The translations under genes were made by a program, and so were the position numbers. The notes under the pieces were generated by a model, which was given only the letters and a program-made list of their open reading frames with translations, searched no databases and was not told the origin of the DNA. A stretch of DNA of 64,000 nucleotides. Source: Fusibacter sp. 3D3. GTDB lineage: Bacteria > Bacillota > Clostridia > Peptostreptococcales > Acidaminobacteraceae. The stretch covers positions 2,346 through 66,345 of the forward strand of contig NZ_BDHH01000004.1 of NCBI RefSeq assembly GCF_001748365.1, given 5' to 3'. This document shows, piece by piece, positions 62,510 through 64,000 of the stretch (positions within the stretch are counted from its first letter, which is position 1; the number at the start of each line of letters is the position of its first letter).

Positions 62510-64000
62510 GAGGCTCACCTCCATTCTTACCAATTTCCGCTTGGTATATGGCAAGGTAGGTATCGGATGTCTCAAGGAGTTCTGCATGAGTGCCAAACGC
62601 TTCAATCGCGCCGTTATTGAGTACGATAATGCGATCAAGGTCTATGACAGAACTTATCTTCTGAGCCACTATGATCAAGGTCAAATCTCCTAATTTTCTC
62701 AAATTGTGTTTAAGCGCTCTTTCCGTAAGCACATCCAGTGCACTGGTGGCATCGTCTAAGATCAATATTTTAGGCTTATGAATAATCGCTCTGGCTATGG
62801 CAAGACGTTGTTTTTCGCCACCCGATATATTGACACCATTTTTGCCGATGAGGGTTTCCAGTTGATTTGGCATATGTGCGATAAATTTTTCGGCCATGGC
62901 GCGTTCAAGCGCGTGCCACATGGCTTCATCTGAAGCATTTTCACAGCCATATCTTAAATTGTCTGCAACACTTCCTGAAAAAAGCATATTGTTTTGAGGT
63001 ACATAAGCTATGGTCTCTTTTAGAAACACATTCGGGATTTGTGCCATATCGATATCACCAAGCCTGATTTCACCCGATGTCGGTTTGAGGATGCCATTAA
63101 TCAGCCGGATCAACGTCGTCTTTCCCGATCCTGTACAGCCAAGTATGCCAATGCTCTGTCCATGTTCTATTCTAAAATTCAGATTTTTGAGTGTCTCTTC
63201 ACCTTCACCAAATCGAAATGTAACTTCATCAAACGTCAAATGAAGGGCTTCAGGTATTTGATCCGCTTTGGATTCATCTACACTTTCATAAGAAAGCACC
63301 TCTGAAATTCTTGTAGCAGATGTTTTCGCCCTTACAAATACATTAAAAATACGTGTAATGATGGAGAGTGCAAAATAAAATTGGGTCATGTAATTGATAA
63401 AAGCCACAATTTCACCAATACCGATTTCTCCAGATTGAACCCAAGTATTCCCCCTATAGAGCACCACTACAATGGCCATATTGACCGCCAGTAAAATTAC
63501 AGGACCAAACGCCGCCATAATCCGCATGGTTCTGGTGGTAATCTGTCTTAAATCATCACTGATGCGGTGAAATCTACTGTTTTCATACTCAAAACGATTG
63601 AAAGCTTTAACCGTTCGAATACCGCTTAAAAACTCCATGGTGCGCTGATTCAAACTGTCCAGCACACGTTGAATCCGAGCGTACAGGGGATAGCCTATCT
63701 TTAAATTGACATAGACAAGTGCAATCGCAAGTGGGATCACGGCAAGGTAGACCATTAAAAAACGCCGATTGAGATTTAAAACCATGATAAAACTGCCCAT
63801 GACAAGTAGAGGCGCTTTAAGAAAAATTCTCATAAGGCCATTGATAAAAAGTTGAACTTGCGTCACATCACTGGTTAGCCTTGTAATTAGCGAACCTCTT
63901 TCCAAATTTTCCACTTTCAACATTGGAAAAGTCAGTAATTTTTCATAGAGCAATGCTCTCAGTTCCATGGCGATAGAAAACGAAACATTTGAAGATAGCC
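62493..64000 (-). CDS. ABC exporter half-subunit with degenerate ATPase site (5' end outside window)
   Basis: The frame is open to the edge of the window, so the N-terminus (first membrane helices) is missing. Present are the remaining helices and an ATPase domain with Walker A GCTGSGKTT, signature ISGGEKQRLAIARAI and Walker B ILILDDATSALD. The catalytic Glu after Walker B is replaced by Asp, the mark of the non-hydrolysing site in heterodimeric ABC exporters. It overlaps the second half-gene by 17 bases. Confidence 0.92.
   Translation of the reverse strand, partial: LSSNVSFSIAMELRALLYEKLLTFPMLKVENLERGSLITRLTSDVTQVQLFINGLMRIFLKAPLLVMGSFIMVLNLNRRFLMVYLAVIPLAIALVYVNLKIGYPLYARIQRVLDSLNQRTMEFLSGIRTVKAFNRFEYENSRFHRISDDLRQITTRTMRIMAAFGPVILLAVNMAIVVVLYRGNTWVQSGEIGIGEIVAFINYMTQFYFALSIITRIFNVFVRAKTSATRISEVLSYESVDESKADQIPEALHLTFDEVTFRFGEGEETLKNLNFRIEHGQSIGILGCTGSGKTTLIRLINGILKPTSGEIRLGDIDMAQIPNVFLKETIAYVPQNNMLFSGSVADNLRYGCENASDEAMWHALERAMAEKFIAHMPNQLETLIGKNGVNISGGEKQRLAIARAIIHKPKILILDDATSALDVLTERALKHNLRKLGDLTLIIVAQKISSVIDLDRIIVLNNGAIEAFGTHAELLETSDTYLAIYQAEIGKNGGEPHDSKF

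Overview
The window is AT-rich DNA, very probably from a motile, anaerobic, amino-acid- and acid-fermenting member of the Clostridia. The evidence is strong AGGAGG-type ribosome binding sites, frequent TTG/GTG starts, four sigma-54 activators, NhaC antiporters, CoA-transferase/acyl-CoA dehydrogenase genes and several chemoreceptors. A Fusibacter/Acidaminobacter-like genus is only a guess. No rRNA, tRNA or CRISPR array was seen.

Layout. 1-5.4 kb: the 3' end of an insertion sequence has cut off the C-terminus of an NtrC-like response regulator; its sensor kinase and an NhaC antiporter with a sigma-54 promoter follow. 5.4-10 kb: a DegV protein, a sugar-oxidoreductase remnant, an ABC exporter fused to a cyclic-nucleotide-binding domain, and lipoate ligase. 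10-15 kb: a sigma-54-driven short-chain fatty acid transporter (atoE), its activator, and sstT. 15-21 kb: cyclophilin lipoprotein, HAD phosphatase, DeoR regulator, a BlaI/BlaR1 pair with two clear operators, and an aminotransferase. 21-28 kb: a histidine-kinase remnant and a tightly overlapping chemoreceptor / c-di-GMP phosphodiesterase / chemoreceptor operon. 28-35 kb: sodium symporter, beta-lactamase-fold hydrolase, GH114-like lipoprotein, YbaK, and a 12-repeat NHL protein. 35-40 kb: a CoA-transferase / acyl-CoA dehydrogenase / alpha-beta hydrolase operon with a sigma-54 promoter and its activator. 40-50 kb: YczE-like protein, a split permease carrying a ferredoxin domain, a Crp/Fnr regulator, two stalk-domain/LRR surface proteins, Dus, and an ECF sigma factor with its partner. 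50-64 kb: chemoreceptor, a broken flavin reductase, AraC regulator, a sigma-54-driven nhaC-argH operon with its activator, RsmH, and a heterodimeric ABC exporter.

Two themes stand out. First, four enhancer-binding proteins each sit beside a transporter or catabolic operon that has a recognisable -24/-12 promoter of the form TGGCAT-N5-TTGC, so the window is largely a set of sigma-54 nutrient modules. Second, two families of tiny non-coding mobile elements are scattered through it. One is a 142-bp hairpin-rich element (three complete copies plus a diverged relic) that inserts next to TATAA/TTTAA without target duplication and whose right half looks like the scaffold RNA of IS200/IS605 TnpB systems. 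The other is a roughly 120-bp MITE with long terminal inverted repeats and 6-bp target duplications (three complete copies, one internally deleted, two truncated). Both have landed in or beside genes: one 142-bp element splits a flavin-reductase gene, another lies at the predicted transcription start of the CoA-transferase operon, and MITE ends form the C-terminus of one transporter and the 5' edge of another gene.
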